A DNA stretch of 39,975 bases from Sedimentisphaerales bacterium. Its GTDB lineage: Bacteria > Planctomycetota > Phycisphaerae > Sedimentisphaerales > SG8-4. The notes under the pieces are model-generated. The model saw nothing but the letters and a program-made list of their open reading frames with translations. It was not told where the DNA came from and did not search any database. This document shows, piece by piece, positions 15,993-23,691 of this stretch. Position numbers and translations under genes: made by a program. The stretch is from the NCBI GenBank assembly GCA_016928975.1, contig JAFGJR010000221.1:1-39975 (forward strand). Reading direction: 5' to 3'. The stretch's first letter is position 1; every line of letters begins with the position of its first letter.

Positions 15993-18014
15993 CTATCTGA
16001 CAATCATATCGATTTCCGCCGCGTGACGGCACATGGGCTCGATCCGGGACAGCAGCTCGTTGGCCAGCTTGCTCTTGGCGGCGATGTGTTTCTCGATCTG
16101 GGCGACGAACCCGTCGGCCTCGAAGGTCCCCCGGACCGCCGCGAAGTCGCTCTGCTTGGTCTCATCGTCCCCGTCCAGCCCGAAGCCGATCTGGGCCGTG
16201 GCCGCGAATTCCTTCTTCGTGTCGTCATAGAGCCGGTGGTCCAGCTCCAGCACCGCTTCCTTCCAGCGCTTGACCAGATGGGCGACGTCCTCGAACGTGA
16301 TCTCATCGAGCGTCTTGTTCAACTGCTTCTGCACGACATCCATCGCCCACGTCCATTCGTAGGCGGGATAATTCTCGTGCATGGCGGCGAACCGCGCGTC
16401 CAGCTCATCGAGCGTGCCGACGGCTCCGCTCTCGACGTCGGCCAGCAGTCGCTGGACCGCCTCTTCCGGGGCCAGCATGCCGGCCAGATCGATCCACTTG
16501 CCCAGTCCCATCTCGGTGTCGGGCCGCAGTGCCGTGCGCAGATCGTCCGCATTGCGAAACCGCTTGTCCTCCAGGCGTTTGATCAGGCAGTTGCCGATGA
16601 ACTTGTCGATTCCGAGCTGATACAGCCCGATGCCGCGTTCGAGCGACGCGTTGGGGATCTTGACGCTGTTGTACACGAAATAGTCGGAGGTCGGGCCGAC
16701 AGTCCCCCTGAGCTTGATTAACAGGTCCCGCCCGTTGATCATCTTCTGGATCGTATAGGGGCTGAGCAGCTTGAAGTTGATGTGGTCGAGCTTGTGGGGA
16801 TCCTTGCGGCGGTCTCGTTGCGGCCATTTGCGGGCGTCGCGGACGGTGCCCACGCTCCGCAGGTTCACGCCCGGCGCCAGAACGCTCTCGTCCTCGTGCT
16901 CGATCAGGTACGAGAAGGGCAGGTCCGAGGTGTCGGAGTTGCGATAGTGCCGGCCCATGACGACCGTGAAGGCGCCCACTTTGGCCGGCCAGAGCATGTA
17001 GGAGTCGCTGCCGGTCTTGGAGCCTCGCTCGACGACGCCCTGATGGACCGGGCCGAGCTTGTACATGTGGTTGCTCTGGTTGGTCCCGCTGCCGGCGTTG
17101 AGGAAGGAGAAGAGCCCCGCGATCAGCAGCGTGGACTTGTGATGGGTGACCGTATAGGGTCCGGCGAAGATCGCGCAGGCCTCCCCGTGGAAGCCGCCGC
17201 AGTTGGCGAAGAAGACGGAATTCTCCGCCGAGTAGTCCTTGGCCAGGACACAACCCTGGCCGACGAAGCAGTCGCAAATGATCGTGCCGTCCGTGATCTT
17301 CGAGCCGCTGGCGACGATGAAATGCTCCGCGTAGACGCCGGGACCGATGTAGACCGGGTCCTCCGCGCAACTGTTGACGGACCCGTTCTCCAGGCGGTTG
17401 ACGCCCTCGATGACGCTGGCCGGTCCGATCCGGACGTTCTTGAGCAGCCGGGAGTTGATGATCCTGGCGCCTTTGCCGACGAGACCCATTGAGGACCGTA
17501 CGGAGGCGACATAATCGCCGATCATGTCGCGAAGACGCTCAGTCAGCTTGGGCCGGTGCCTGTAGAAGGCCATGACGTACGCGGTGTGGGCCGACAAATG
17601 GTCGTAGATCGAAATCTCCCGGCCGCCGGCCTCGTTGACCACGGGCACCTGTGTGCCGTTGCCGAAGGTGCTCTGCCCATCGACGGCCAGCAGGTCGATG
17701 TTGTCGATCACGGCATCGTCCTCGATGACGTAGTTGGCGATGCAGTTGCGGACCTGGCTGATGTACACGTCGTTGCCGATGACGCAATTGTGGATGGTGG
17801 CAGAGCTTATGCCGGCGGGCTTGGTCACGCCGCCGTAGAAAGACACGTCCTTCTCGAACACACCGAGCCTGACCTGCCCGCCAAAATGCGTCGTTCGCAC
17901 CCGGCCCGGGCGAAAGCCCTCGGCCACCTGGACCGTGGACCAGTCCGCGCACGTGCAACCCTGTTCCGTCAGGCATGAGATTTCCTGCGACGTTAATGCT
18001 CGCCAGTGTGACAC
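15993..18014 (-). CDS. DUF4954 family protein (predicted left-handed beta-helix)
   Basis: The start is the GTG at 18014 (VSHWRALTSQEISCLTEQGC): AAGGAG lies 7 nt upstream, and residues upstream of it in the frame show no family sequence. 673 residues. The middle (about 70-330) is made of hexapeptide-like rungs (ATIHNCVIGNDVYISQVRNCIANYVIEDDAVIDNI; GARIINSRLLKNVRIGPASVIEGV; GSKITDGTIICDCFVGQGCVL), as in sugar nucleotidyl- and acyltransferases with a left-handed beta-helix. The last 250 residues are helical. Function is not established for the family. Cotranscription with nagB suggests a role around amino sugars or nucleotide sugars, which is an inference. A good promoter lies at 18125-18152. 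Confidence 0.85.
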   Translation of the reverse strand: MSHWRALTSQEISCLTEQGCTCADWSTVQVAEGFRPGRVRTTHFGGQVRLGVFEKDVSFYGGVTKPAGISSATIHNCVIGNDVYISQVRNCIANYVIEDDAVIDNIDLLAVDGQSTFGNGTQVPVVNEAGGREISIYDHLSAHTAYVMAFYRHRPKLTERLRDMIGDYVASVRSSMGLVGKGARIINSRLLKNVRIGPASVIEGVNRLENGSVNSCAEDPVYIGPGVYAEHFIVASGSKITDGTIICDCFVGQGCVLAKDYSAENSVFFANCGGFHGEACAIFAGPYTVTHHKSTLLIAGLFSFLNAGSGTNQSNHMYKLGPVHQGVVERGSKTGSDSYMLWPAKVGAFTVVMGRHYRNSDTSDLPFSYLIEHEDESVLAPGVNLRSVGTVRDARKWPQRDRRKDPHKLDHINFKLLSPYTIQKMINGRDLLIKLRGTVGPTSDYFVYNSVKIPNASLERGIGLYQLGIDKFIGNCLIKRLEDKRFRNADDLRTALRPDTEMGLGKWIDLAGMLAPEEAVQRLLADVESGAVGTLDELDARFAAMHENYPAYEWTWAMDVVQKQLNKTLDEITFEDVAHLVKRWKEAVLELDHRLYDDTKKEFAATAQIGFGLDGDDETKQSDFAAVRGTFEADGFVAQIEKHIAAKSKLANELLSRIEPMCRHAAEIDMIVR

Positions 18015-18367
18015 GGTGACTCTCCTTTCCAATAAAGGACCATCCGGTCCGCGCGACACGTCTGTCTCGCGCAACATCCTGTCGGCGACCCCGTGCGCCG
18101 CCCCAGTGCACAAGCCACGATGGCAGTATAGCGGGAGCCGGCCGGTTGTCAAGGCACTGGGACCTATAACCCGATCCGATTCTGGCGTATCAGTGTCAAG
18201 AACACGCGCGAAATTTGCGTTCTGCGACTGGATTTCGCATAAATACTGTAGTGGGACGCTGGTCCGTGCCGATGTATGTTCGTATAGTATAGCGCCCTGG
18301 TGAAACGATCCGTCTTTGTAATGCTCCGGGCGCCGGTTCGTGAGCAGGGGTGAGGTGGCGCAGGTAT
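18015..18367. other. Divergent intergenic region
   Basis: Contains the minus-strand promoter for the DUF4954 gene (18125-18152). On the plus side, in front of the pseudo-amidase gene, there are AT-rich patches (TATAGTATAG near 18284) but no convincing -35/-10 pair. No gene is supported. Confidence 0.5.
18125..18152 (-). promoter_or_regulatory. Strong sigma-70-type promoter for the DUF4954 gene
   Basis: On the minus strand TTGACA (18147-18152), a 16-bp spacer, then TATACT (18125-18130), about 110 bp before the GTG start. The -35 is a perfect consensus match. Confidence 0.65.
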
Positions 18368-18916
18368 ATGTCGAACCAGCCGAGGGTAGCCAAAGTCTTA
18401 GCCGCACTGTTGGTTTCCATGACAGCCGGCGCAATCGTCCTGATGGTGTTGGGCAACAACCCGCCGTCGGCCGGTCCCTTCTGTCTGTCGGCCTACTACC
18501 GACTCAACTCCGTGGACTACGTCATGCGCTCGCGGGCATGCCAGGCCCCCGACCGTTGGAACAGCATCGAGATTTTCTTCAGCGGCACCAAGAGCGGCAG
18601 CCTCGACCAGTTGGCGGCCAGCCACGGCCCGGACGGCGCCGCCGAACTGAATTGCCACTTCCTCGTCTGCAACGGCAACGGTGCCGGCGACGGCGAGATC
18701 CAGGCGACCGAAAAGTGGCAAAAGCAGTGGTCGATCCGGCCTAGCACGACCTGGCAGGGCTCCGACCGGACCATCCGCATCTGCCTCGTCAGTGACGGCG
18801 TCACCGTGACCCCCACGAACTACCAGCTCAAGCGCCTCGAAATGCTCCTCGAAGCCCTCTGCCGAAAGTTCCACATCCCCGCCGACTCCGTCTACCTGCC
18901 CCAAGACTGCCAGTGA
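18368..18916 (+). CDS. Membrane-anchored PGRP/amidase-2-like protein without zinc ligands
   Basis: 182 residues from the ATG at 18368; a GTG at 18350 is an alternative. Residues 8-29 are a membrane anchor. The rest follows the N-acetylmuramoyl-L-alanine amidase (Amidase_2/PGRP) layout: RWNSIEIFFSGTKSGSLDQLAASH aligns with the family's 'W..I.IHHSAT.SG' opening, then LNCHFLVCNGNGAGDGEIQATEKWQKQ (family 'YHFVIGNG.GDG.I..G..W'), RTIRICLVSDGVTVTPTNYQLKRLEMLLEALCRKFHIPADSVYLPQDCQ (family 'I.ICLVG....PT..Q...L..L...L...Y.IP...V..H'). The expected zinc ligands are not there: Phe70-Phe71 replace His-His, no His follows in the middle, and the end VYLPQDC lacks the GHRD His. It may bind peptidoglycan without cutting it. 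The family call is by eye. Confidence 0.6.
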   Translation: MSNQPRVAKVLAALLVSMTAGAIVLMVLGNNPPSAGPFCLSAYYRLNSVDYVMRSRACQAPDRWNSIEIFFSGTKSGSLDQLAASHGPDGAAELNCHFLVCNGNGAGDGEIQATEKWQKQWSIRPSTTWQGSDRTIRICLVSDGVTVTPTNYQLKRLEMLLEALCRKFHIPADSVYLPQDCQ

Positions 18917-19150
18917 ACCCAGAGTCACCCTGACGCACCAACTCCTCCCACCGGATCGCCTCGATAATCGCGTCCGCCGAGCCGACAGTCTCGATCTGAT
19001 AGCTCTCCTGCCTTTCCACCAGCGGAGATTTGGCCTTTCCCCTTGTGCACGTCGCACATGCTGCCGATAATATCGCCGGCATGAGGGGCTACGATGTGCC
19101 CTTGGAGACCTTGAATCAACGCCGGAACACAAAATCGGGGAAAATCCCGC
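18917..19150 (-). pseudogene. Possible decayed gene fragment upstream of higBA
   Basis: Two minus-strand frames share one stretch of gene-like codons: GLQGHIVAPHAGDIIGSMCDVHKG in one frame and, just downstream, KSPLVERQESYQIETVGSADAIIEAIRWEELV in another. Joined by a single frameshift near 19035 they would read as one peptide with GC-rich third positions. There is no family that I recognise. It may be a remnant cut by arrival of the accessory island; chance open frames in GC-rich DNA are the alternative. Confidence 0.2.
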
Positions 19151-19179
19151 TTGACATGATATAACTTTTGAGTTATATA
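19151..19179 (+). promoter_or_regulatory. higBA promoter overlapped by an operator-like inverted repeat
   Basis: TTGACA (19151-19156), a 17-bp spacer, then TATATA (19174-19179). The inverted repeat ATATAAC (19159-19165) / GTTATAT (19172-19178) with a 6-nt centre lies between and over the promoter elements, 20 bp before the toxin start. Binding by the HTH antitoxin would block RNA polymerase, the usual autoregulation of such modules. Confidence 0.65.
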
Positions 19180-19198
19180 ACTAATAGGTTATGCCGAT

Positions 19199-19552
19199 AT
19201 GGCTTGGAACGTTGAGTATACTGATGAGTTCGGACAATGGTGGGAGGATCTGACTGAGGCAGAACAAGAATCGGTGGCGGCCACGGTGGGGTTGCTCGAG
19301 ATGGAAGGGCCGCACTTGCCCTTCCCACACTGTTCGGACGTACGAGGTTCCAGGCATGGCCATATGCGGGAGCTTCGAGTCCAGCATGCGGGGCGTCCGT
19401 ATCGAGTGTTGTATGCATTCGATCCTCGCCGTTGTGCGATTCTCCTGATCGGCGGGGACAAGACCGGCAATGATCGCTGGTACGAACAGTTCGTTCCGAT
19501 CGCCGACAGGCTTTACGATGAGCATCTGGATTCACTGCGACACGAAGGGTAA
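19199..19552 (+). CDS. higB: Type II toxin of the RelE/HigB (Gp49-like) family
   Basis: 117-residue predicted ribosome-dependent mRNA interferase. Family blocks: WWEDLTEAEQESVAATVGLLEMEGPHLPFPHCSDVRGSRHGHMRELRVQHAGRPYRVLYAFDPRR, then AILLIGGDKTGNDRWYEQFVPIADRLYDEHL. The KGSRHxxLKELRVQ-like block and the conserved basic/Tyr residues (Arg57, Arg63, Arg71, Tyr72) are retained, so the toxin looks intact. It is the first gene of a two-gene operon with the HTH antitoxin 5 bp downstream; toxin-first order is typical of HigBA. Transcribed from the promoter/operator at 19151-19179. Confidence 0.93.
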   Translation: MAWNVEYTDEFGQWWEDLTEAEQESVAATVGLLEMEGPHLPFPHCSDVRGSRHGHMRELRVQHAGRPYRVLYAFDPRRCAILLIGGDKTGNDRWYEQFVPIADRLYDEHLDSLRHEG

Positions 19553-19557
19553 GTCTA

Positions 19558-19896
19558 ATGGCAAAGCCGTTTAAGAGTCTTGTTCAGAAGATGTCGCCCG
19601 AGAGCCAAGAGCGGATCAAGAAGCGCACGGCGCAAATGTACTCGGAAATGGCTCTTCAGGAACTCCGGCAGGCGATGCACTTGACGCAGCAGGAACTGGC
19701 CGACCTGCTCAAGATGAACCAGGCCGCGGTCTCCAAGCTGGAGCATCAATCCGACATGTACGTCAGCACGCTCCGCCGATTCGTTGCGGCCATGGGCGGG
19801 GAACTGCGCATCATCGTCCACTTCCCGCAAGGCGACATAACGATCAACCAGTTCGAGGACATCCGAAAGCAGGAGCCCGCCGACACAACCACGTGA
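19558..19896 (+). CDS. higA: HigA-type antitoxin, XRE family helix-turn-helix
   Basis: 112 residues. A helical N-terminus (SPESQERIKKRTAQMYSEMALQELRQA) leads to an XRE helix-turn-helix (LTQQELADLLKMNQAAVSKLE, about 42-62), then the STLRRFVAAMGGELRIIVHFP block that is standard in antitoxins partnered with Gp49-like HigB toxins. It should bind and neutralise the toxin and repress the operon through the inverted repeat upstream. Starts 5 bp after the toxin stop. Confidence 0.92.
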   Translation: MAKPFKSLVQKMSPESQERIKKRTAQMYSEMALQELRQAMHLTQQELADLLKMNQAAVSKLEHQSDMYVSTLRRFVAAMGGELRIIVHFPQGDITINQFEDIRKQEPADTTT

Positions 19897-20003
19897 CGTG
19901 CGCGAGCCCGTCTGTTCCATGGCCAGCCCAATGAAGCCCCGTCCAATTGCCCGGCAACCAGGCTGGTCGATGAGCGTAGCATCGGATCGGTCGCCGCCTG
20001 ACT

Positions 20004-20026
20004 GGCGTCTTCCTGGCGAAGACGCC
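20004..20026. terminator. Hairpin after higBA
   Basis: GGCGTCTTC / GAAGACGCC, a 9-bp perfect stem with loop CTGGC, 108 bp downstream of higA and before the promoter of the next operon. No T run follows. Confidence 0.4.
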
Positions 20027-20073
20027 CTGTTCCGATCTGGATGCGTGCGTTCTGGCCAGTCAGTTTTCTCATA

Positions 20074-20102
20074 TTGACAACCAGGCAGATTCCGAGCAGT
20101 AT
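20074..20102 (+). promoter_or_regulatory. Promoter of the AlbA_2-ParA operon
   Basis: TTGACA (20074-20079) with CAGTAT (20097-20102) at 17-bp spacing; TATAAG at 20-bp spacing is a second -10 option. About 60 bp before the ATG at 20164. Confidence 0.5.
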
Positions 20103-20163
20103 AAGGGGTCAGCAATGTCGGCTACGATTCGAGCAAGCTCATGGCGGAAGGCGGACAGCCAAC

Positions 20164-21354
20164 ATGATCGATGAACAAGAACTGAGGGGATTGTTGGGCG
20201 ATCTGGAGTCAGATCGGGTAGAACGAACGACTTCGACAAGGGATACGGACAAGTTCTGCGAGGCAATCTGCGCGTTTGCCAATGACATGCCGGCGAACAA
20301 CCGTCCTGGTTATCTTGTCATCGGCGCGGGAGCGGACGGCAAGATTGAAGGCGTGAATGTGACCGACGACTTGTTGCAGCGACTATCCAATTACGCGGAT
20401 TCCGGCCAGATCGTTCCGCTGCCTTCCACGACGGTACAGAAGATGTCACTGACCGAAGGGGATGTGGCTGTGGTTGAGGTCCGGCCGTCGGACATGCCGC
20501 CAATTCGGTACCGCGGGCGTGTGTATATACGTCGTGGGCCCCGCAGAGCCATCGCCAACGAGCAGGAAGAGCGTGTTCTCACGGAGAAACGGACTCACCA
20601 CGCGCGCACATTCGACCTGAGACCCTGCAGGGGCTGCGGGCGCGACGAGCTTGTGTTGGACCTGTTTCAACTCACGTACCTGAAGGCCGCTGTTGCCCCA
20701 GAACTTATCGAAGAGAACAATCGGGAGATGCTTCTCCAGATGGCATCGCTCGGCTTCTGGTACACGGCAGAGGTGTGCGCAACGAACGCCGGTGCGATTC
20801 TCTTCGCACAGGACCCTTTGAATTGGTTTCCCGGCGCGGCGATCCAGTACGTGCGATATGAGGGCGACGCCTTGGACAGCGAGGTGTTGGACGAGAGACG
20901 CTTCGAAGGTGACCTGATCACGGTGCTTCGGGAACTCGATGGCTTCTTGCGAACGCTGTTTCCATCCCGGCCGGAATCTGTCTCCGCGCTCAAGGAAAAT
21001 GCTCGCGTGCCGTACCCGATGCTTGCGGCGAGGGAGTTACTTATGAATGCCGTTATGCATCGGGATTATGAGTCGAATGCCCCAATACGGTTCTATTGGT
21101 TTCGCAGCCGCATCGAAATACAGAACCCGGGAGGACTTTACGGGGCTGTCACGCCGGAGACATTCCCGGATCAGAATGATTACCGCAATCCCAAGATAGC
21201 CGAGGCTATGAAGACTCTTGGTTATGTCAACACGTTTGGTCGAGGCATCGCTCGCGTCCAGCAGTCTTTGCATGATAACGGGAACCCGCCAGCAGAATTC
21301 GACATCAATCAACCTACGTTCTTCCTGGCTACGATCCGAGAGGTTACGTCATGA
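20164..21354 (+). CDS. AlbA_2/Schlafen-type ATP-binding protein (RecG-like family)
   Basis: 396 residues. N-terminal AlbA_2 domain (about 1-140): LLGDLESDRVERTTSTRDTDKFCEAICAFANDMPANNRPGYLVIGAGADGKIEGV, then a barrel-like strand set ending PPIRYRGRVYIRRGPRRAIANEQEERVLTEKR. The C-terminal part has the GHKL-like HATPase_c_4 block: YPMLAARELLMNAVMHRDYESNAPIRFYWFRSRIEIQNPGGL, then NPKIAEAMKTLGYVNTFGRGIARVQ. The family occurs as regulators and in phage-defence loci (Schlafen-related nucleases or ATPases). A Cys pair in RPCRGCGRDEL is seen between the domains. Its stop overlaps the parA start by 4 bp (ATGA), which implies translational coupling and a joint role. The ribosome binding site is weak. 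Confidence 0.85.
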   Translation: MIDEQELRGLLGDLESDRVERTTSTRDTDKFCEAICAFANDMPANNRPGYLVIGAGADGKIEGVNVTDDLLQRLSNYADSGQIVPLPSTTVQKMSLTEGDVAVVEVRPSDMPPIRYRGRVYIRRGPRRAIANEQEERVLTEKRTHHARTFDLRPCRGCGRDELVLDLFQLTYLKAAVAPELIEENNREMLLQMASLGFWYTAEVCATNAGAILFAQDPLNWFPGAAIQYVRYEGDALDSEVLDERRFEGDLITVLRELDGFLRTLFPSRPESVSALKENARVPYPMLAARELLMNAVMHRDYESNAPIRFYWFRSRIEIQNPGGLYGAVTPETFPDQNDYRNPKIAEAMKTLGYVNTFGRGIARVQQSLHDNGNPPAEFDINQPTFFLATIREVTS

Positions 21355-22406
21355 GGACGATCACCTTCTTCAACAATAAGGGGGGCGTTGGCAAGACGAC
21401 ACTGGTCTATCACGTTGCGTGGATGTGTGCGGAACTCGACCAACGCGTTCTGGCCGTTGACCTCGATCCGCAGGCAAACCTGACCACGATGTTTCTTGAG
21501 GAGAATCGCCTGGAGATGTTGTGGCCTGAGGAGGGAAAGAACCAAAGCATCCTCTCCTGCATTTCGCCGATCATTGACGGACTGGGTGACATTGCAGAAG
21601 CGCCGCTGCAACGGATTCGCCACGGAATTCACCTCTTGCCGGGAGATTTGGGGCTCTCCCAGTTTGAAGATAAGCTTTCTGACAGTTGGCCGCGTTGTCT
21701 GGATCACGACAAAGCTGCATTCCGCGTCATAACGGCTTTTCACCGTATCATTCACCATGCGGCTGAGAAGGTTAACGCGGACATCGTGCTCATGGATGTG
21801 GGGCCGAATCTCGGTGCGATCAACCGGGCATCACTTATCGCGTCCGACCACGTTGTGATGCCGCTCGCTCCGGGCCTGTTCTCGCTGCAAGGCCTGAGGA
21901 ATCTGGGCCCCACCCTCCACACATGGCGAGACAACTGGCGACAGCGGCTGCAAGCGAAACCTGCTGATTTGGACATTCCTATGCCTACGGGCACCATGAA
22001 GCCGGCTGGATACGTGGTCATGCAGCACGTTGAACGCAAGAACCGGCCGGTCAAAGCGTACCAGCGATGGGTTTCGAAGATACCAATGGTCTACGAAACA
22101 TACGTTCTTGGAAACAAGGCCTACACTGGGGACGCAGAAACAGACCCTAACCGAATTGGGCTCATCAAGAATTACCAAAGCCTGATGCCCCTTGCGGAGG
22201 ATGCCCGAAAGCCGATCTTCAAGTTGACGCCCGCTGACGGCGCGATTGGCGCCCATGCGATGGCAGTGTCAAAGTGCTACATGGACTTCAAGCACCTCAC
22301 GGACGAGATTGTTCGCAGGACCAATGACACGCCCTGCTCGGACCGAGGATCTTCCCCTTGCGCCAACAGTGGATATCCAAGGCACAACTCCAGTGCTGGT
22401 GCATAG
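21351..22406 (+). CDS. ParA-like ATPase (MinD/ParA family), non-partition context
   Basis: 351 residues. Deviant Walker A KGGVGKTT at 10-17 and Walker A' [13 protein letters not shown] define the ParA/Soj group; Walker B is [30 protein letters not shown] family-like C-terminus ([24 protein letters not shown]) ends near 22320; the last 30 residues ([11 protein letters not shown]...) look like read-through because the frame continues into the end of the convergent DUF5131 gene. No parB or parS is seen. Translation is coupled to the AlbA_2 gene. The pair may be a regulated defence or maintenance unit; ParA-like ATPases can position or switch partner proteins. Confidence 0.88.
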   Translation: MRTITFFNNKGGVGKTTLVYHVAWMCAELDQRVLAVDLDPQANLTTMFLEENRLEMLWPEEGKNQSILSCISPIIDGLGDIAEAPLQRIRHGIHLLPGDLGLSQFEDKLSDSWPRCLDHDKAAFRVITAFHRIIHHAAEKVNADIVLMDVGPNLGAINRASLIASDHVVMPLAPGLFSLQGLRNLGPTLHTWRDNWRQRLQAKPADLDIPMPTGTMKPAGYVVMQHVERKNRPVKAYQRWVSKIPMVYETYVLGNKAYTGDAETDPNRIGLIKNYQSLMPLAEDARKPIFKLTPADGAIGAHAMAVSKCYMDFKHLTDEIVRRTNDTPCSDRGSSPCANSGYPRHNSSAGA

Positions 22407-23115
22407 CGGTCTCAGGCATCTGATCCGAGATTCTATTCTCCAAAGTTCGGCCGTTGGCTTTCTTATTGACGCCGCCCCATTGCTTGAAGAAGAAGGGGAC
22501 TCCCGTGGCTATACACTGGTCGCGGATGTCGATGACCCACTCGCGCGGCATGGGCCGTGCGCCGGGACCGGACTCGCCACCTACGATCACCCAGTCGATC
22601 TCGCTGAGGTCGATGTCAGTGATCGGGCTCAGTAGCGGCTCAAACGAGACGAACCTCACCGCTGCGCCCGTCTGCCTCAGATCGTCGATGCGGAACGCGT
22701 AGTCGGCGTTCTCCACGGTGACGCCCATCCAGACATTATCGGGCCATACCAACCTGCGGCTCAGCTCCGCCAGTCTCTCGGAACGCTTGGTCAGGACCTG
22801 GAAGCGGTGCTGGCGGGCATGGCCCATCACGTCGAAGACCTTCTCTATGAAGTCGAGCGGGACATCTCCGTGGAACAGGTCGCTCATGGAGTTGACGAAG
22901 ATCATCCTCGGGCGGCGCCATCGCAGCGGCAGGTCAAGCATGTGCTCGTGGAGTGTGACCTTGAATCCGTTGCGATAGTTCGGCTGGCCCATCGCCCTGA
23001 GCCGGCGTGCCATCCGCTCGGCGTAGCAGTTCGCGCAGCCAGGACTGATCTTCGTGCACCCGGTCACCGGGTTCCACGTGCATTCCGTCCATTCGATCTT
23101 CGAGTTCGCCGCCAT
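22297..23115 (-). CDS. DUF5131 / phage Gp37-Gp68 family protein (three-Cys radical-SAM-like)
   Basis: 272 residues. Starts [38 protein letters not shown], with Cys in the C-x6-C-x2-C spacing of this phage-associated family, thought to be related to radical SAM proteins. Further family blocks: [86 protein letters not shown]. Family length normally ends shortly after FFKQWGG...GR; here about 30 extra residues ([14 protein letters not shown]...) run antisense into the end of parA, overlapping it by 110 bp. Function unknown; common on phages, plasmids and islands. Confidence 0.88.
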   Translation of the reverse strand: MAANSKIEWTECTWNPVTGCTKISPGCANCYAERMARRLRAMGQPNYRNGFKVTLHEHMLDLPLRWRRPRMIFVNSMSDLFHGDVPLDFIEKVFDVMGHARQHRFQVLTKRSERLAELSRRLVWPDNVWMGVTVENADYAFRIDDLRQTGAAVRFVSFEPLLSPITDIDLSEIDWVIVGGESGPGARPMPREWVIDIRDQCIATGVPFFFKQWGGVNKKANGRTLENRISDQMPETAMHQHWSCALDIHCWRKGKILGPSRACHWSCEQSRP

Positions 23116-23300
23116 ACACCTGCCTCACACAGACACTCACTGATCCTACGCGTAATCGATTCGGAAATCAATGCCTGTACGCCAGTGCCGCTGAACTGGC
23201 GTCGTGCGACAACGTATCCACTCCATAGCCGGCCCCGTGTGATATGGCCGGAGAATGCGTGCAAATGACGGGCCAATGACGCCCATCGAAAGGTTGGACT

Positions 23301-23516
23301 ATGTCGGTTGAAAGACTCCTGAGAGGCGTTGCCGGTTTCTTCATCGTCGCCGGTGTCCTGCTGGCTCACTTCCATTCGCCCTACTGGGTGCTATTCACCG
23401 CCTTCGTCGGGTTGAATCTGCTGCAGTCAGCTTTGACGGATTGGTGCCCGATGATGACGATCCTGAAGAAGCTCGGACTCCAGCCGGTCGCCTGTAGCGT
23501 GCCCGCAAGGGCATAG
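23301..23516 (+). CDS. DUF2892 (YgaP transmembrane-like) small membrane protein
   Basis: 71 residues with two membrane helices (LLRGVAGFFIVAGVLLA and YWVLFTAFVGLNLLQSAL) and the family tail TDWCPMMTILKKLG. AAAGG lies 7 nt upstream of the ATG. In the E. coli relative YgaP this module is fused to rhodanese; here it stands alone, as in many genomes. The exact role is unknown, and no rhodanese neighbour is in the window. Confidence 0.85.
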   Translation: MSVERLLRGVAGFFIVAGVLLAHFHSPYWVLFTAFVGLNLLQSALTDWCPMMTILKKLGLQPVACSVPARA

Positions 23517-23691
23517 GGAGAAGACCCTGCGGCGTCGCCACAAGCGGTGCCGCCAAGAGCCGCATCAAGAAAGCCGCCGACGACTCTCCGCTGCCTCGAC
23601 CGGTTCCTGCGACTGAAGAAAGACCCGGGCAAGTGGCGATCCTGGATAAGGCGGATAGCGCCATGGGACACGTGGGCGAAGCCTTCCTGTC

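Noticed and set aside
15210..16721. Plus-strand open frame spanning nagB and the end of the DUF4954 gene
   Set aside because: It crosses two well-supported genes on the other strand and has no family features.
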